Position numbers and translations under genes: made by a program. This document shows, one piece after another, positions 21,336-32,744 of a stretch of DNA of 64,000 nucleotides. The DNA is taken from the NCBI GenBank assembly GCA_949825065.1, contig OX463849.1, positions 33,220,043-33,284,042 of the forward strand, given 5' to 3'. Below the pieces are notes generated by a model. That model was given only the letters and a program-made list of their open reading frames with translations, was not told where the DNA came from and did no database searches. How positions within the stretch are numbered: the stretch's first letter is position 1; each line of letters begins with the position of its first letter. This stretch comes from Odontocerum albicorne (Eukaryota; Arthropoda; Insecta; Trichoptera; Odontoceridae).

Positions 21336-22335
21336 GTTAAACTCATTGTGATTTGATCAATACTAGTAATTGTATCCAAGAGATGCATGAAGAAAGTTAC
21401 TCAAGACATCAGGGGTCGCGGGTTCATCTCTCTACGGAGTCAACTGTTCTCTTCACTTTATTAATTAGGGATTAAGGTCATCACGTTCTAAAAATATTTA
21501 TTGCATTTACTAATCCTCTTTATGACCTGCTTAACAATAAAGAGAACATCCCATTTGTTTCATTGACAGTTTAATGGGCTATGAAATTGTTTTAATAATT
21601 TTCATTACTAAATTAATTTTTATTACGTGATACACATTCCTTCGTATCACATACCACATTGGTGAAGTGGGCATACTAAAGTGCGTGATCATAAGAGACG
21701 ATTGTCTTCCGGTTGTAGAATCAATAGAGCAGGCACGTAACTTGCAGTTCAAAATGGTATATTTTGACAACATTGTCGCAAATACAGGTAACAAATCGAT
21801 GAACTAAATACGTTTCTGGATCTAATTTATTTAATGATTTGGACATCATCGGGTATCGAGCTCAAAACCTTCGGGTAAAAGACAAACGACTTACAACTAG
21901 GCCACGCAAAGCATTAATACTTGTTATGTTATCATACATATTTTTTATTTTCAATCCAGATACACAGATCTTCAGAAGTCTGCTTTCTAAACAGCGTTAT
22001 ATGTATTGTCATTTTTATTATTATTATAACGTTTCATATCCGCTCCCAAAGTAGTGCATATAGTCATATGATGCCTCTTTGCACAGTTGTATCTTTGAGA
22101 TAAAGAATATTGACTGCTTTCGTTGCTTAGTTGACAAGTTTGCTGTCTTCCTGCCTGGTGATACCCATATTTAAAAAAAAATCAGTCTAATTTTGCATAA
22201 GGATTGTGTAACTTCTTTCAGGTTAGTTACAGTCAGCCCAGGTTACCTTGTGATAATTTCTTTCTAACTAGACTAAAGTTAATAAAGGAAATTAAATAGT
22301 TACGAAAATGATTCAAATGATTGTTAATTTGTACG
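21336..22335. other. Mostly unassigned; possible SINE head on the minus strand near 21840-21905
   Basis: On the complement, 'gcctagttgtaag' and 'ggttttgagctcgatac' at 21845-21905 look like weak A and B boxes. The rest shows no gene. Confidence 0.3.
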
Positions 22336-22339
22336 AAAT

Positions 22340-22490
22340 TCATAAATAATATCAACGAAAGTGAGATATTGTCAATCAAAAGAAAAAGGAAGGGATGTTG
22401 GAGCGAGAAAAGAAAATCTGAAATGAAACACGTAACATTGCTGACTGAAGATTTTTTTAAAGTACTTTTAAAACTTTCTTAGTTTAAAAT
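22340..22490 (-). mobile_element. CR1-like LINE 3' relic (family M), non-coding part
   Basis: 'gtgagatattgtcaatcaaa' and the following purine-rich stretch match family M 3' regions at 37.87 and 42.37 kb (on the complement, gattgatgatatctcacttt). Confidence 0.6.
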
Positions 22491-22749
22491 TATTCAAAAC
22501 TGTACTGATTTTAAACTAATCAATGTACCATATATCTATCTTTTCAAATGCAATACTTTTTGTAGTATAATTTATTTTCACTTTTTTGTTAATAAATATT
22601 TGAAACCTTTTTAGTGTAATTTACTATCACTTTATGTCATTTTGGTTTTTTGTCGAAAAAATTGGAACCTCTGTGGTATAATTTATTATGTTTCTAATTT
22701 TCTAAAAGCTGAAAATCATTGTGACTTCTCGTAAGGTAATTATGGAACT

Positions 22750-23150
22750 CCTTACTATGTATCATCACACGTTTGAGGCAGCAGCTCTGAATAAAAATAT
22801 GATACCAAATTAAAACAACTCTCATAAGTTCTTCAACCAGAGAACGCGTTTTCTTCTGGCACTTCTTTTGTCCTGAATTTCACCGGCAATATCTGTTGAA
22901 ACATCTCCTATTTTTCTCTTCGCATTATTACTCCAAAGTATTCTAACTTTCTGCTTTTGATATAGGGTAGTATTTTTATATCTGTTTACATCATTTTCAA
23001 AATGTCATCATTAGCAACTTTGTCAACCCCCGAGACTCAACATTCTTTGATAGCACAATATTTCAAAAACTTCTAGTTTGTGATGGCTTTAGTAAGGGTC
23101 CATCCTTCAACACCATGGAGCGTGAGTTATTCAACTTTATTCAACACCAA
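22750..23150 (-). mobile_element. Non-LTR retrotransposon C-terminal relic (family D)
   Basis: On the minus strand: HGVEGWTLTKAITN, VDKVANDDILKM, IKSRKLEYFGVIMRREK. These correspond to the YGAETWTLTKA, WVDKVTNDDVL and KTRKLEYFGHIMR blocks typical of this RT tail. Stops and a gap break it. The second copy is split at 36.06-36.24 and 36.61-36.90 kb. Confidence 0.75.
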
Positions 23151-24360
23151 AGATGCATAAATAGTTAAACTTTATTCATATCGAATTTAAGATCGAATCT
23201 GAAGATTGCATGTCACGTTTTTAACGAAGAAACGAATTATGAATCTACTGACAGATAATAAATATGATTTTATATTTATGATCTTTTAAGGAAATATTGA
23301 TGTAATCAGATTATGGACCGGATCTGTTTTTTTAATATTGTATGTAAAATGAATACATATTTACAAAAGTCATCGTTTGCAAACGTGAATGATTTTTTTA
23401 AGTAACTGCGCTAAATATAAATGTTAAACTTAGCAAATGGAAATTACGCAAGTAACTTGAAAGATTAAAGTTCAAGCTAAGTCTTACTACTAAGGTCCAA
23501 TAGTTTTCAAAATAATTAAGTTATAACGTGTATGGACTGATACCACAATGGTCTCGTCATTTACATGGGCAGACCCGATGTTACAGTTCAAATTTGATAC
23601 CTCTACGCACAGTATTAAATATGTACGTATTAAATTATTCAATTAAAAAAAAAGTGTCACGAGGCGTGAGATACGACAAAGCACAAGTGCATACTTCTGT
23701 TTGCTACAAAGACTACCATATAACGAGGAAGTTATCTCAGCAGTGTTATACCATTTTAAGAATAAAATTTCAGAATATTTTTATAGTGGTATAAAAAAAT
23801 TAATTGATCTTTCTAAGTATATATGGTATATATATCGAACTACAGGGTGACTAAATATTTTTTGTTTCATTCTATCACATTTTTTTATATCCTTAAACAG
23901 GAAACTTCTAGACCTCACTAAGTATGTGATAAAATGTTTTAGTAAGGCCTTTATAAATAACTAACACATCACGGTTCTCACGGATGATCTCAGATTGAGA
24001 AGGTAGCACACAGAAGATTGAACATGACTCCACGTACCTCCCATGCAGATATAATACCCTTGCTGTTCTTCGCACCTCCAAACTGGATTTCTAATACTCG
24101 GAGTCTTCAGGCAATCATGATACCAACAGGACATACGGACGTTAGTAGAAGCGATCCCTGTCAGAGGAGATGTGAACTGCGGGGTTGATATTGAAGATGT
24201 TACTAAAAAGGGGCATACAACGGTTGAAGTGCACGAGGTGGTTTACAAAACCACCCTTTAGTAAATAAAATTCAACCAACTTTCAACTTTTATAGATGAA
24301 ATAGCCTGTTTTTCATACATTTATTAGGCTGCTGTGCGGGGACGAGGGCTTTCAATTAGA
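23151..24360. other. No recognisable gene
   Basis: AT-rich, with a GC-richer patch at 23960-24260 that I could not assign. The frame 23528-23794 has no motif. Confidence 0.35.
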
Positions 24361-24367
24361 TTAAATA

Positions 24368-24870
24368 CATATGATCACGCCATTTCCCTGTTGGGGTAGA
24401 CAGAGATAACAGAGGGCCAGAGCCTTTTCCACACCAATAAATCTTTTCACACAATTCGTATGATTTCTCTTACTTCTTACTTTCCCTTCTCTCAAAATAT
24501 CATTCACTTAATTCAACCTTATCTTCCTTGGCCTTCCTAGACCCCAGTATCCACTTTTACTTGCACTCTTGTTTTGTTAGTTTTTATATTTTCATTCGTT
24601 CCAAGCGCCCAAACCAAGTGGTCTTCTTTATCTTCACTTTAAGGTCACACTCATCAGCATCAGCTCACACACCAGCTTTAAGGTTACACTCATCCCTAAT
24701 CTCTTAATTCCGTATTCTGCTACCTCACGGTTTCTTCCAAATATACGTATTTCTACAGCATTTATTTGGCTCTTTTCAGACTTTTTCTACGTTCACGTTT
24801 TCCTCCCATACGTCAAAGATGGTACTAACACTATTGTGAACTATCATATTACTATTAGGCCATGAAGCTG
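24368..24870 (-). mobile_element. RTE-like relic (family A), long copy
   Basis: Minus-strand 3' end 'cacgccatttccctgttggg' followed by all family blocks up to the NAVEMRA/SRINA region and the YGSET-type block near 24820. Multiple stops. Confidence 0.75.
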
Positions 24871-24984
24871 CTAAAACCTATCATTCATATCTCGTCAAAA
24901 ATGTTCAGCACCTGTCCAATCATAGACTCGCGTTCCGCTCAAGCTGAGATTGCCTATTAGCTTTTTCGGTTCACCACTCTTAAT

Positions 24985-25475
24985 GTTCACGTTGTCCTTT
25001 CAGTGGCGTTAGGCACTGAAACCCTCTCCTAACTAACATTAGATTCGCTGCATCGTTGGTGAGCTTTAAAAAGCGACTCAAAAATAAACTTGATGGAAGG
25101 GCACAGAAATAAATAAATAAATTGCCCGTGCACTGACAGCTACTGGTGAAGAGTTCAAGATGTCAGCGGACTGAGAACTTTCTAGACGATCTTAGACTGG
25201 CCAGTGCTGTTCACAAAGTACTATCGCTTAACGCCTCGTTACTACCCTCAATCAATATTCTCGTTTTTCCTTCCTCTCCACCATCCCTTTATTTTTAATT
25301 GATTGATGATATATTTTTTAATTCTTTTATGTATTATTTGTGAATTTCGTTCATATAAATAATGATTTCAATAATTGTTGCGACAATGTGTATTTTACGA
25401 CAATTTTAGGAAGAGATTGCCCCTGACAATACGCCCGTCAAGTTTCTGTAGAATAAAATGTTAAATAAAAAATAT
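24985..25475 (+). mobile_element. CR1-like LINE 3' end (family M)
   Basis: Encodes NIRFAASLVSFKKRLKNKL at about 25033-25090, the FKKRLKK tail of CR1-like reverse transcriptases. The 3' UTR follows with 'attgattgatgatat' and ends in 'ggaagagattgcccctgac', 'aatacgcccgtcaagttt' and an AATAAAATGTTAAATAAA tail. The terminal ~60 bp is the sequence shared with the S1 SINE tail. Confidence 0.75.
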
Positions 25476-26244
25476 AATATAATTTTTATTTAAGAAAAAA
25501 ATATACACTAACAGATGGCAAATGATTGTATGAAGAGGAAATATTAAGACCTGACTAAGAAATGAAATAAGAAAAGTGAGGATCGACGTTCCCACAGCTT
25601 TATTGCAATTGGAATTTTTTTATCGATATCGGACATCGAACCCAAGTGTCATTTGTCGTTAAAAACCTGTTCGATATTCAAAACGTATGCAAATGGGCTT
25701 CATTCATACGTGTTTTTTGGTATGTGACCAGACTTTCGATACGAATTAGAACATAACCAATTTCGTATTACGCTTGTTAATATGTTGGGACTAGAATTAC
25801 AAAATAAAGAAATGAAATGAGTTCAAATAAATTGGTATTACGACAAATATATAAGAAATTAACGCTGGTTATAATGCTTAGTGGATCACGAATTAACAGT
25901 TTGATATATGAACACATCATATTTATTTGTTTATGATGAACGTGAAAAGGGGATATGACAAATAAGTGAAAGGTTGTGAATGTAGCGTGTGAACAACACT
26001 TGTCGAACAACACTTAGGTGTTTGGGAAATAAATGATACCAATGCGTCACAGTCCCAGCCTAGAAAAGAGGTTATCATGGTAAAATAATAAAACGACAAT
26101 TTTTATAGCATCGTTTACTGAGCAGACTCTCCTGAAGGGCGCTCATCTTTCAAAAGTAGAGATACAAATAAGTACTCAACATTTCTCAGCATTTTGAATT
26201 ATTATACAACATTTTCGATGTATACATTACAAATTTGCGGGATT
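25476..26244. other. No recognisable gene
   Basis: Includes a decayed tRNA-like B-box on the minus strand near 25635 and the dispersed 'gactctcctgaagggcgctc' motif at 26125. Nothing else supported. Confidence 0.4.
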
Positions 26245-26470
26245 TTAGCTATGTGACAATATGGTAAGACGCTTGTCTCCCAGACCGGGGGATTCAGGTT
26301 CGATCCCTGCTGGAACCCAAATAATTTCCAAATACTATTTCAGTCTGGTTTCACGGAAGGCTTCTTTTACATTTTTCTGGTTGGCTGGAAAAGATTGCCA
26401 CATGGCCATCAGCCCATCAGATTGTACTGTATACAATAAAAGTGTAATACAATACAATTTAAAAAATATA
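26245..26470 (+). mobile_element. tRNA-derived SINE (family S1), near-complete
   Basis: Head with 'atatggtaagacgcttgtc' and a perfect B-box 'ggttcgatccctgc' at 26297-26310; body 'cagtctggtttcac'; tail 'gattgccacatggcc' and 'cagattgtactgtatacaat'. It is not a functional tRNA: the cloverleaf does not close, and the sequence continues into the SINE body. Confidence 0.88.
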
Positions 26471-26503
26471 CAAAAATTATGTCTCTGAATCCAATTACAT
26501 ATA

Positions 26504-26511
26504 TGTTAGAC
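26504..26511. repeat. 8-bp target-site duplication of the hAT remnant, left (tgttagac)
   Basis: Identical to 27159-27166. Confidence 0.93.
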
Positions 26512-26867
26512 CAGTGGTCGCCAAACTCAATAAGGATATGAGCTACTTTCGGAAATTGAAATTGTCTGGTGAGATACTTATACATATTTCTTCTTTATCA
26601 TTTTTTATCATCGTCCTTTATCGTACCATACACAATATTATTATATTACTTCAAATCAATTAGGACATCGGACTTCCAATAAAACATTAAATGCGTACTT
26701 TCTATTATTTATTTATCAAAAAATAATAATTGAAAAATATCTTGAAATAAGTGAGTAAAAGTAAAAATAATCAGTGAAAAGAATTAGTGGCATTCACTTT
26801 CCTCCACATTTTTTTCAATTCTCGGTGAGTAACTTGTCACTCCAAACCGAATGCAATTATCAAGATG

Positions 26868-26875
26868 TACGAGTA
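26868..26875 (+). other. TACGAGTA octamer = 6-bp insertion in the hAT LTDEHLDN block
   Basis: On the minus strand the codons run ctc aca cat gta, then CTC GTA, then cat ctt gat aat. Removing the two extra codons gives L-T-x-x-H-L-D-N, the spacing of the hAT family. Fourth validated case, supported by protein alignment from recall. Confidence 0.8.
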
Positions 26876-27028
26876 CATGTGTGAGTTTCTGTATTTACTT
26901 TTAACCATCTTCATAGTGGAAAACATTGATTCACATAAGTAAGTAGAACAAAACAATGCCTTCATTTTGAGTGCAATTTGAACTAAAGTTGAAAACTTTT
27001 CTGTTGGGACGAAAGGCCATACAGATTC

Positions 27029-27036
27029 TACTCGTA
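27029..27036 (+). other. TACTCGTA octamer = probable 6-bp insertion in the hAT ORF
   Basis: On the minus strand act gta, CGA GTA, gaa tct. Removing CGAGTA joins T-V to E-S-V-W-P-F, a plausible hAT sequence. Fifth case, less certain because the family is variable here. Confidence 0.6.
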
Positions 27037-27158
27037 CAGTTGAGGCAACACTCACGAGTCCAATAATAAAATTTGAGAGGCAAATTTATAAATATGAGAA
27101 AAATATCCTACGCGAGCAACCGAAATGCCGCTCGCGTTCAACCGTTTGGCGACCACTG

Positions 27159-27166
27159 TGTTAGAC
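27159..27166. repeat. 8-bp target-site duplication of the hAT remnant, right (tgttagac)
   Basis: Identical to 26504-26511. Confidence 0.93.
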
Positions 27167-27430
27167 TAACATAATTCATATTTCTTGTACAAACTGGGAC
27201 ACACTGTGTCAGAAACTTACATAAAAAACATTTTAAAATCACATTTTTTTTAGATTTCAATTAAAATTTCGTTTGAATGCACTTCATTTTGCACTTTATT
27301 CAAGAAATATAGTATTTATAGGTGGAATTATTTCCTAAATGTATTTTAAAGCGTGGTGTCCCTATATATAATAGACATGTCCACACTTGTTAGCGGTTGT
27401 CATACTCGTTTTGAGGTACGCAAAACTCAT
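27167..27430. repeat. Low-copy repeat downstream of the SINE, paralogous to 43.17-43.40 kb
   Basis: Shares in order 'cacacactgt/acacactgtgt', 'agaaacttacataaaa', 'gaatgcacttcat', 'tttcctaaatgtatttta', 'aagcgtggtgtcc' and 'gttagcggttgt' with the complement of 43170-43395. So the SINE and about 250 bp beyond it exist as a paired duplicate. Confidence 0.8.
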
Positions 27431-27564
27431 CAAGTGTTTTTAACCTATTTTTTATGCATGCAGTCGCAGTTACTATCTCTTCGTCAAGAAACGGTGAGAA
27501 AAGACGATAGAACTATGAAAAAATAACAGTGAACGAATTATTTAACTAACCATACAATCAAGTA

Positions 27565-27780
27565 AACTTCCCCGGCCTAGTTAGTAAAACACCTGTTTAG
27601 TAAATTGGACGTTACGGGTTATTTGAACCCGTTGGTTCCAATTTTTTTTAAGGGATCATATCTAGTTTTTACCGACTTGTTCAACATATATTTGCTTATT
27701 TGGAAGAGATTGCCACATGGCAATAAACTCACCAGGTTGTAGTATATACAATGACAGTGTTATACACCTCGATCAAGAAA
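27565..27780 (+). mobile_element. tRNA-derived SINE (family S1)
   Basis: Head 'cggcctagttagtaaaac', decayed B-box, oligo-T spacer, and a well-kept tail with the stem-loop attgccacatggcaat at 27711-27726 and 'caccaggttgtagtatataca'. Confidence 0.8.
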
Positions 27781-27784
27781 TCAA

Positions 27785-27870
27785 TAGGTCGTTTCCTTTG
27801 ATAAGTCTTTAGCCTGGGGCTTACAGATTTCATTCCCGTTCGAAACCAATTTATATTAAAAAGAATTCCT
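27785..27870 (+). mobile_element. S1-like SINE fragment
   Basis: 'aggtcgtttcctttgataag' and 'attcccgttcgaaaccaatt' preserve parts of the S1 head and spacer. Truncated downstream. Confidence 0.45.
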
Positions 27871-28096
27871 CGCAGTAAAACAGTATAATGTTTTGAAAAT
27901 AATAATTTATTAATAATTTATGTGATATATGTTTTATCCATAAAATAAATCACAAATACATGTCTCATGTATCAAATTTTCTAACAATACTTGTCACAAT
28001 TATCAACAAAAAAATCAGTGATAAGTGTTTCATTATCCATAAAAACATCAATAGTGCATATTTCATTATCGTTTTATCATTCATAAAAAATTAGTA

Positions 28097-28104
28097 ATAC
28101 GAGT
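28097..28104 (+). other. TACGAGTA octamer in a locally repeated phrase
   Basis: Neighbouring repeats (cataaaaacatcaatagtg, then catatttcattatc) suggest that removal of CGAGTA would nearly restore alignment, but one base is unaccounted for, so it is not counted as validated. Confidence 0.5.
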
Positions 28105-28124
28105 ACATATATCATTATCCTCAA

Positions 28125-28425
28125 CCTTTGTTTGGGCTCAAAAAAAGGTTGAAGATGTTATAGAGGTTGCAAAAAGACTCAAGTGGAAGTGGGCTGGACA
28201 TATCGCCCGAGCAACAGACCATCGTTGGACGTATGAAGTAATCCAGTGGTACCCAATAGGTATAAAAAGGCCTGTAAGAAGACCTAAGGCGCGCTGGGTG
28301 GACGAAATACGTAAGCATGCAGGTATTATGTGGCAGCAATGTGCAAAGGACAGGATTTTGTGGATACAACTTGGAGAGGCCTACATCCTGCAGTGGATAG
28401 ATACAGGCTGATGGTGATGGTGATG
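28125..28425 (+). mobile_element. RTE-like retrotransposon C-terminal relic (family B)
   Basis: One open stretch reads KVEDVIEVAKRLKWKWAGHI, ARATDHRWTYEVIQWYP, RRPKARWVDEIRKHAG and LGEAYILQWIDTG, then a stop and a (TGATGG)n tail. This is the classic WAGH-AR, RW-E, GRP-RW-DE order of an RTE-type reverse transcriptase end. The family recurs on the minus strand at 53.24-53.76 kb. Minus frames here are shadows. Confidence 0.85.
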
Positions 28426-29225
28426 ATGATATCATTATCCATAAAAAAAATCCAGTGATACTGTCTTATTACCCAATTCCAGAGCAAGTGTATTATATTA
28501 TGTCTGTACAAACAAGAATTAAATTAACTATTCAAATTGTAATAGAAAATTCCCACAGTTCTTTAAACTAATTACAAATAACCCTTTTTGGAAGCCGTGC
28601 TTAGTGGTCAGGCCCGGCCCATGATTAATCCCGATATTGTTCCAGCTAAGGGCATTTAATTTGAGGACCTAACTACGGCACATTACGGTGAGCATCACTT
28701 ACTGCAGCCAATCTGTGGAGGGAAACAGACACCTATAATTATTTATATCCCTCTGTATACACCCGGGTCTGTTCTCGCTGCGGAGTCTGCTCTTTGGGAT
28801 TGGGATAGCTTCTTATATACCAATGGCGGCACATGAATTTTCATTAAAAATATATTTAATAAAAATAATAAATATATTTGAATCGCAGTTCTCTTATGTT
28901 AATGAAATTAACTCAAAAAATATTATTCTTAAACAATTGGATTAATTCAGTTCGTTCGTCTGTTAACCGTTTATTGATAATTATTGTATTGGCTTACACT
29001 TTTATTGTATGCAGCACAATCTGGGGGAAAACTCGTATGTTTTTTTCCAATCGATCAAAAATAAGTAAAAAAGGTCTGAAATTAAAAAAGTGTGTAGGAT
29101 TTTTTTTATTCATAATTGGAAACTGAAAATAAAAACAAGTTTTCTACCTTAACACTATGTACTCTTATTTTTTATAAATGCATTTTAAGTGAAACACATA
29201 ATTTTATTTAAGAAATATAGCCAAA
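28426..29225. other. No recognisable gene; GC-richer patch 28590-28830
   Basis: The patch (ggaagccgtgcttagtggtc, agccaatctgtggagggaaa) is compositionally distinct and may be a mobile-element piece, but I cannot name it. Confidence 0.35.
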
Positions 29226-29227
29226 AA

Positions 29228-29425
29228 AGTTCCAGTAGGCAGATATGACATAGCACCAGACTTTTCTGTCTGGACAAACAACGTTAGCCTCTTCTACATT
29301 CACTTACCGTCTAATACAACTCCTGCGATTCTTCTGACTTTAACGTTTCATTTTTTCAATATATTGACTAGTTCAACTTCAATTTCCTCGGTGTTTTTCT
29401 ATCACACCTTTCACTCACTCATTCA
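29228..29425 (-). mobile_element. RTE-like relic (family A)
   Basis: Minus-strand tail with 'cagactttt', 'ttagcctcttctacattcac' and the following 'caactcctgcgattcttctg' blocks; decays after about 29400. Confidence 0.65.
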
Positions 29426-30344
29426 TAAAAAAACATATAACAACTTTATTACAAAACATTACAAAGAAATCCGGAAAAAAAATGTTTTGCCAAAAAGTGT
29501 TATTAATGATTTTTATTAATAAAATAAGAAAGTTTACAAATCATCCTACTGTGGGTAGATTTCCTATTAAAAAAACTAAACAAGTATACAAATATCAAAG
29601 TCAAGTAGATATTTATGCAACGCTAGATTTCCATATCACGAAAATAACTTTTCATAAAAATATTTAGTATTTATTTAAAGTATTTTTCAAATTATTATAA
29701 AACTATTTTTACTCAATTATTACTACCAACTGGAATATGGAGGAGGCGAAAGTTGTGTGGTTGAGATAGAAAAGTTAGGATATCTATTATTTTTGCCTAC
29801 ACCGCAAAAGACACGGCGTAATTATAAGTGAGTACGCGTGTATTACTTTCAATAATTTTCACATAAATAGTTCAAAAGAAAAATGAATCTATGATAAATT
29901 TTATGTAACTAATATTTATCGATAAATAAAATTAAGTTTAATATTTTATTCCGATTCCCCTCCGTCACTGGTGACTAGACGTATATTTTTAGAAGTCTGT
30001 TTTAGGTAGTTAGAATAGATAACCGGACCTATAATTTGAACTTATTGTTTTTATGGCTATTATTTGTTATTATTAGCTATTAAACATCCCAAACTCGGGC
30101 CCCAGCGCCCCGGTCAGCAGGCTAACCTTTCTACCGAGGGGTCACACGATTTCATTTTCAAAATGTACCGTTTTTGTACCTTTTTCCATCTCAGATATTG
30201 TTCTGTGATCTCTTATCATGGGAGCCAGAAATCTTTAAATTATAAAGAGTGGTTTGGTTCGTATTGCTCACTTATTTTTATTTTTCGAATAAGAACACAA
30301 TACACGAATCAACACCATTTACTGAACAATTTATGTACATACAT
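29426..30344. other. No recognisable gene; possible family A scrap at 29735-29830
   Basis: 29735-29830 (+) reads WNMEEAKVV, resembling the NVEEAK block. The frame at 30064-30465 is not supported by any motif. Confidence 0.35.
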
Positions 30345-30645
30345 ACAAACCATCACATCATATTCCTGTCGAGGTAGGGAGATAAAACAGAGCGCCATAA
30401 TTTACTATCTCGACATATCATATTTAGCCTCTTACACATTCATAAACCATCAACGATCTTTCTGACTGTATACATTTACTTTTTTTTCTTCAGAATATCA
30501 TTCAGAAGATCCAACCATAATTTCTTTGGTCTTCCTCTTACACGCCTCTCCAACTCTTTGGTCTTCCTCTTCTTCTTTGGTCTTCCTCTTACACGCCTCT
30601 CCCACTCTTTGGTCTTCCTTTACACGCTTCTCCTACTTGTTATAT
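30345..30645 (-). mobile_element. RTE-like relic (family A) with an internal short triplication
   Basis: Usual minus-strand tail. The segment 'tttggtcttcctcttacacg' is repeated three times at about 30520-30625, encoding the RG-RPRK motif repeatedly. Confidence 0.7.
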
Positions 30646-31752
30646 TCTGGATTACAAATACGAAGAACATTTATATCAAAATCTTATTTTAATGATGACT
30701 CAAAATGATAGTAATATATATACGGAGACAAAAAAAAGCCGAATGCAATCAATGTACATATTTATATTTTAGGTGTAACTAAGCATATGTAGGTATTCAT
30801 GTAATATGACACTTATATAGTGTGAATTGCATTTATATGCAATAAAAAAATCAATCTAAGAATTTATCTACGCTCCTGGTTCAGTGGTCAAGTCGTTTGC
30901 ATACGAGCCAAGACACCCTGGTTGGATTTCTAGTGTTGTCACTTTTTCTTCAATTGTGATTCCGGGCTGATAAGTTCGAGTATACCGAAAATATCCTTTC
31001 TGTGGCGCTTTGCAACAACGTTTTAACAAACCGAGGATATGATATACTGCACACTGTGCTCTTGGGATGATAGTGATTAGGTTACGAAAAAAAAAACAAA
31101 ATAGCACTTTATATCAGGAAAAATTGTAACACGTTTACCTTATTTTTTCATATTTAAATTTTGATTTGTTTATTTATTAAAAAATACATATGCGGCTCGT
31201 CAACTTTTACGCAGTACCGGTTTTGGAACGCGGCTCAAAAAGTTTGACTACACCTAGTTTAGATATTTGCATCTTTATATATTTGAAACAATCCTCTTGC
31301 TTAGAAAATTTCTTACATTTTACCTACATAATAGTATAATATAAAATGTTGATAAAGGTTTATGATAAGTCAATGATGTATAAATTCTTCTGGTTGACAA
31401 GGATATTCGAGAACCACTGGCTCATCGTATAAAGTATCAATAACCCATTATTATGTCACTTATTGTTTCTTTTCCGTTATTTATAAAACTGTTCTTAACG
31501 ATACTCAAATGTTGGGTAAAAAACTTTTTGCCACTTGTCGGATCTCCGGCAGTAACGATCCATTTCATAAGTGGCACAAAAAAGTCATTAATAAGTATAT
31601 CATTACGTGCTTCGGTATCCAACTTGTTTATATTTTAAACTACGATAAGAGATATTTTTTTTAGTTTTACCCATCGTCGAAAAAAAGGGTTTATGAAGTT
31701 ATATGATAGCATGAATAGTTATTTATGTGATAATAATTCAGTACATATGATA
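30646..31752. other. No recognisable gene; possible unrelated SINE at 30870-31090
   Basis: 30870-31090 begins 'tacgctcctggttcagtggtcaagtcg', which is tRNA-like, but I see no clear B box. Two facing frames at 31437-31638 have no motif. Confidence 0.3.
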
Positions 31753-32149
31753 TACTCGTATCCATTATTACCACTGAGGTTCAAACGTTTACGACATGAA
31801 CAAGTTTGAGCATACATGGACGGATACCAAGCTCGCCACGTCTATTGCATGGTCAGACGATGTTGCAGTTTAAATTTAATATATATTTTCTCAGTTGTGT
31901 TTCAACTAGAGTCGATATATCACATGTTGTTTCGTTATATTCTGAAATGTAATAATTGAGTACAGCCAGACAAGTAAGTTTCTTTAAAAATGAGGAAAAA
32001 GTCAGGCAGAAATTAAGCGACGTTGAGTTGCTATTTAAGGAGAATATTCTCCATCATATTCCTCAGTGAAATATTGGGATACACAGTTTGAAGATTGTGG
32101 TCTAAACTTATTGACTTATGACAATATTTAGAAAGGCGTTAAAAGGCCT
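31753..32149. other. Unassigned, starts at a TACTCGTA octamer
   Basis: TACTCGTA at 31753-31760. No paralogue found for comparison. Confidence 0.35.
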
Positions 32150-32260
32150 CTGGTAAAAACCACACTGGAACTATTTTTTTGATTGGATACCAACGCGAAT
32201 CGAACTCGCAACCTCCAAATTAAAATATAGGTGCCGTACGAACTAAACACACAAAGATTT
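32150..32260 (-). mobile_element. S1-like SINE head, minus strand
   Basis: The complement contains 'gcgagttcgattcgcgttgg' (B-box and spacer) and body 'ccagtgtggtttttac'. Confidence 0.55.
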
Positions 32261-32589
32261 TCATATAATAAACATGGACTCTTCAGTAATTCGCATACTG
32301 GCAATAAATAAATATTTGTAGGTAATTTTTTGCTAATTTTATTATAACATAGTCTTTGTTAAAATATCGAAAATTTTAATAAAACAAATTTTATTTATTT
32401 GGACACTTTATACTATACATATACAAATGCCAAGTTTATTGCCAGACAGCAACCCCCTCAAAATAACCAGGTAGACAATAGATACACAGGTTAGTGACAA
32501 TTACGGAGTAAAAAGTTTCAACGTTATTTTCAAAAAGAAAACTAATAAAATCAAATAAATAAACTAAATGAAATAAAAACAACTAAACA

Positions 32590-32690
32590 AAATATAGCAA
32601 ATGTCACTAAAGAATAACGAAAGATGAAGAAATATGGGAAAGGACAAGAAAATATAATCTATGAAGGAACGCATTTTGTTATTGAGATAT
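32590..32690 (-). mobile_element. CR1-like LINE 3' scrap (family M/N)
   Basis: 'gaagaaatatgggaaaggac' and 'aaaggaacgcattttgtta' type sequence matches the complement of the 62.5-kb copy. Confidence 0.4.
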
Positions 32691-32744
32691 GTAATATTTT
32701 CGTTCTTATAATTCAAGTCATTGTTTGTAGTCAACCGGCAAAAC

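Larger units (their letters stand above)
26800..27060 (-). pseudogene. hAT transposase C-terminal dimerisation region
   Basis: The minus strand reads VWPFVPTEKFSTLVQIALKM, then CSTYLCESMFSTMKMVKSKY, and after a frame change HLDNCIRFGVTSY and IEKNVEE. This corresponds to the conserved FW-VP-EKYP, STYLCESLFSTMN-IKSKYR and LTDEHLDNCIR blocks at the end of FAM200/GTF2IRD2-like hAT transposases. Only the dimerisation end remains; catalytic residues are absent. Two 6-bp CTCGTA-type insertions sit in it. Confidence 0.85.
26512..27158 (-). mobile_element. hAT-superfamily element, internally deleted (647 bp)
   Basis: TIRs of 15 bp, cagtggtcgccaaac at 26512-26526 and its complement at 27144-27158, are flanked by an 8-bp duplication, both diagnostic of hAT. 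The interior holds only the 3' part of the transposase gene on the minus strand. It lies in a larger repeat whose sister copy at 43.1-43.7 kb lacks it. Confidence 0.93.

Noticed and set aside
26245..26320. Functional tRNA gene
   Set aside because: A and B boxes are present but the acceptor stem does not close, and the sequence continues into the SINE body shared by many copies.
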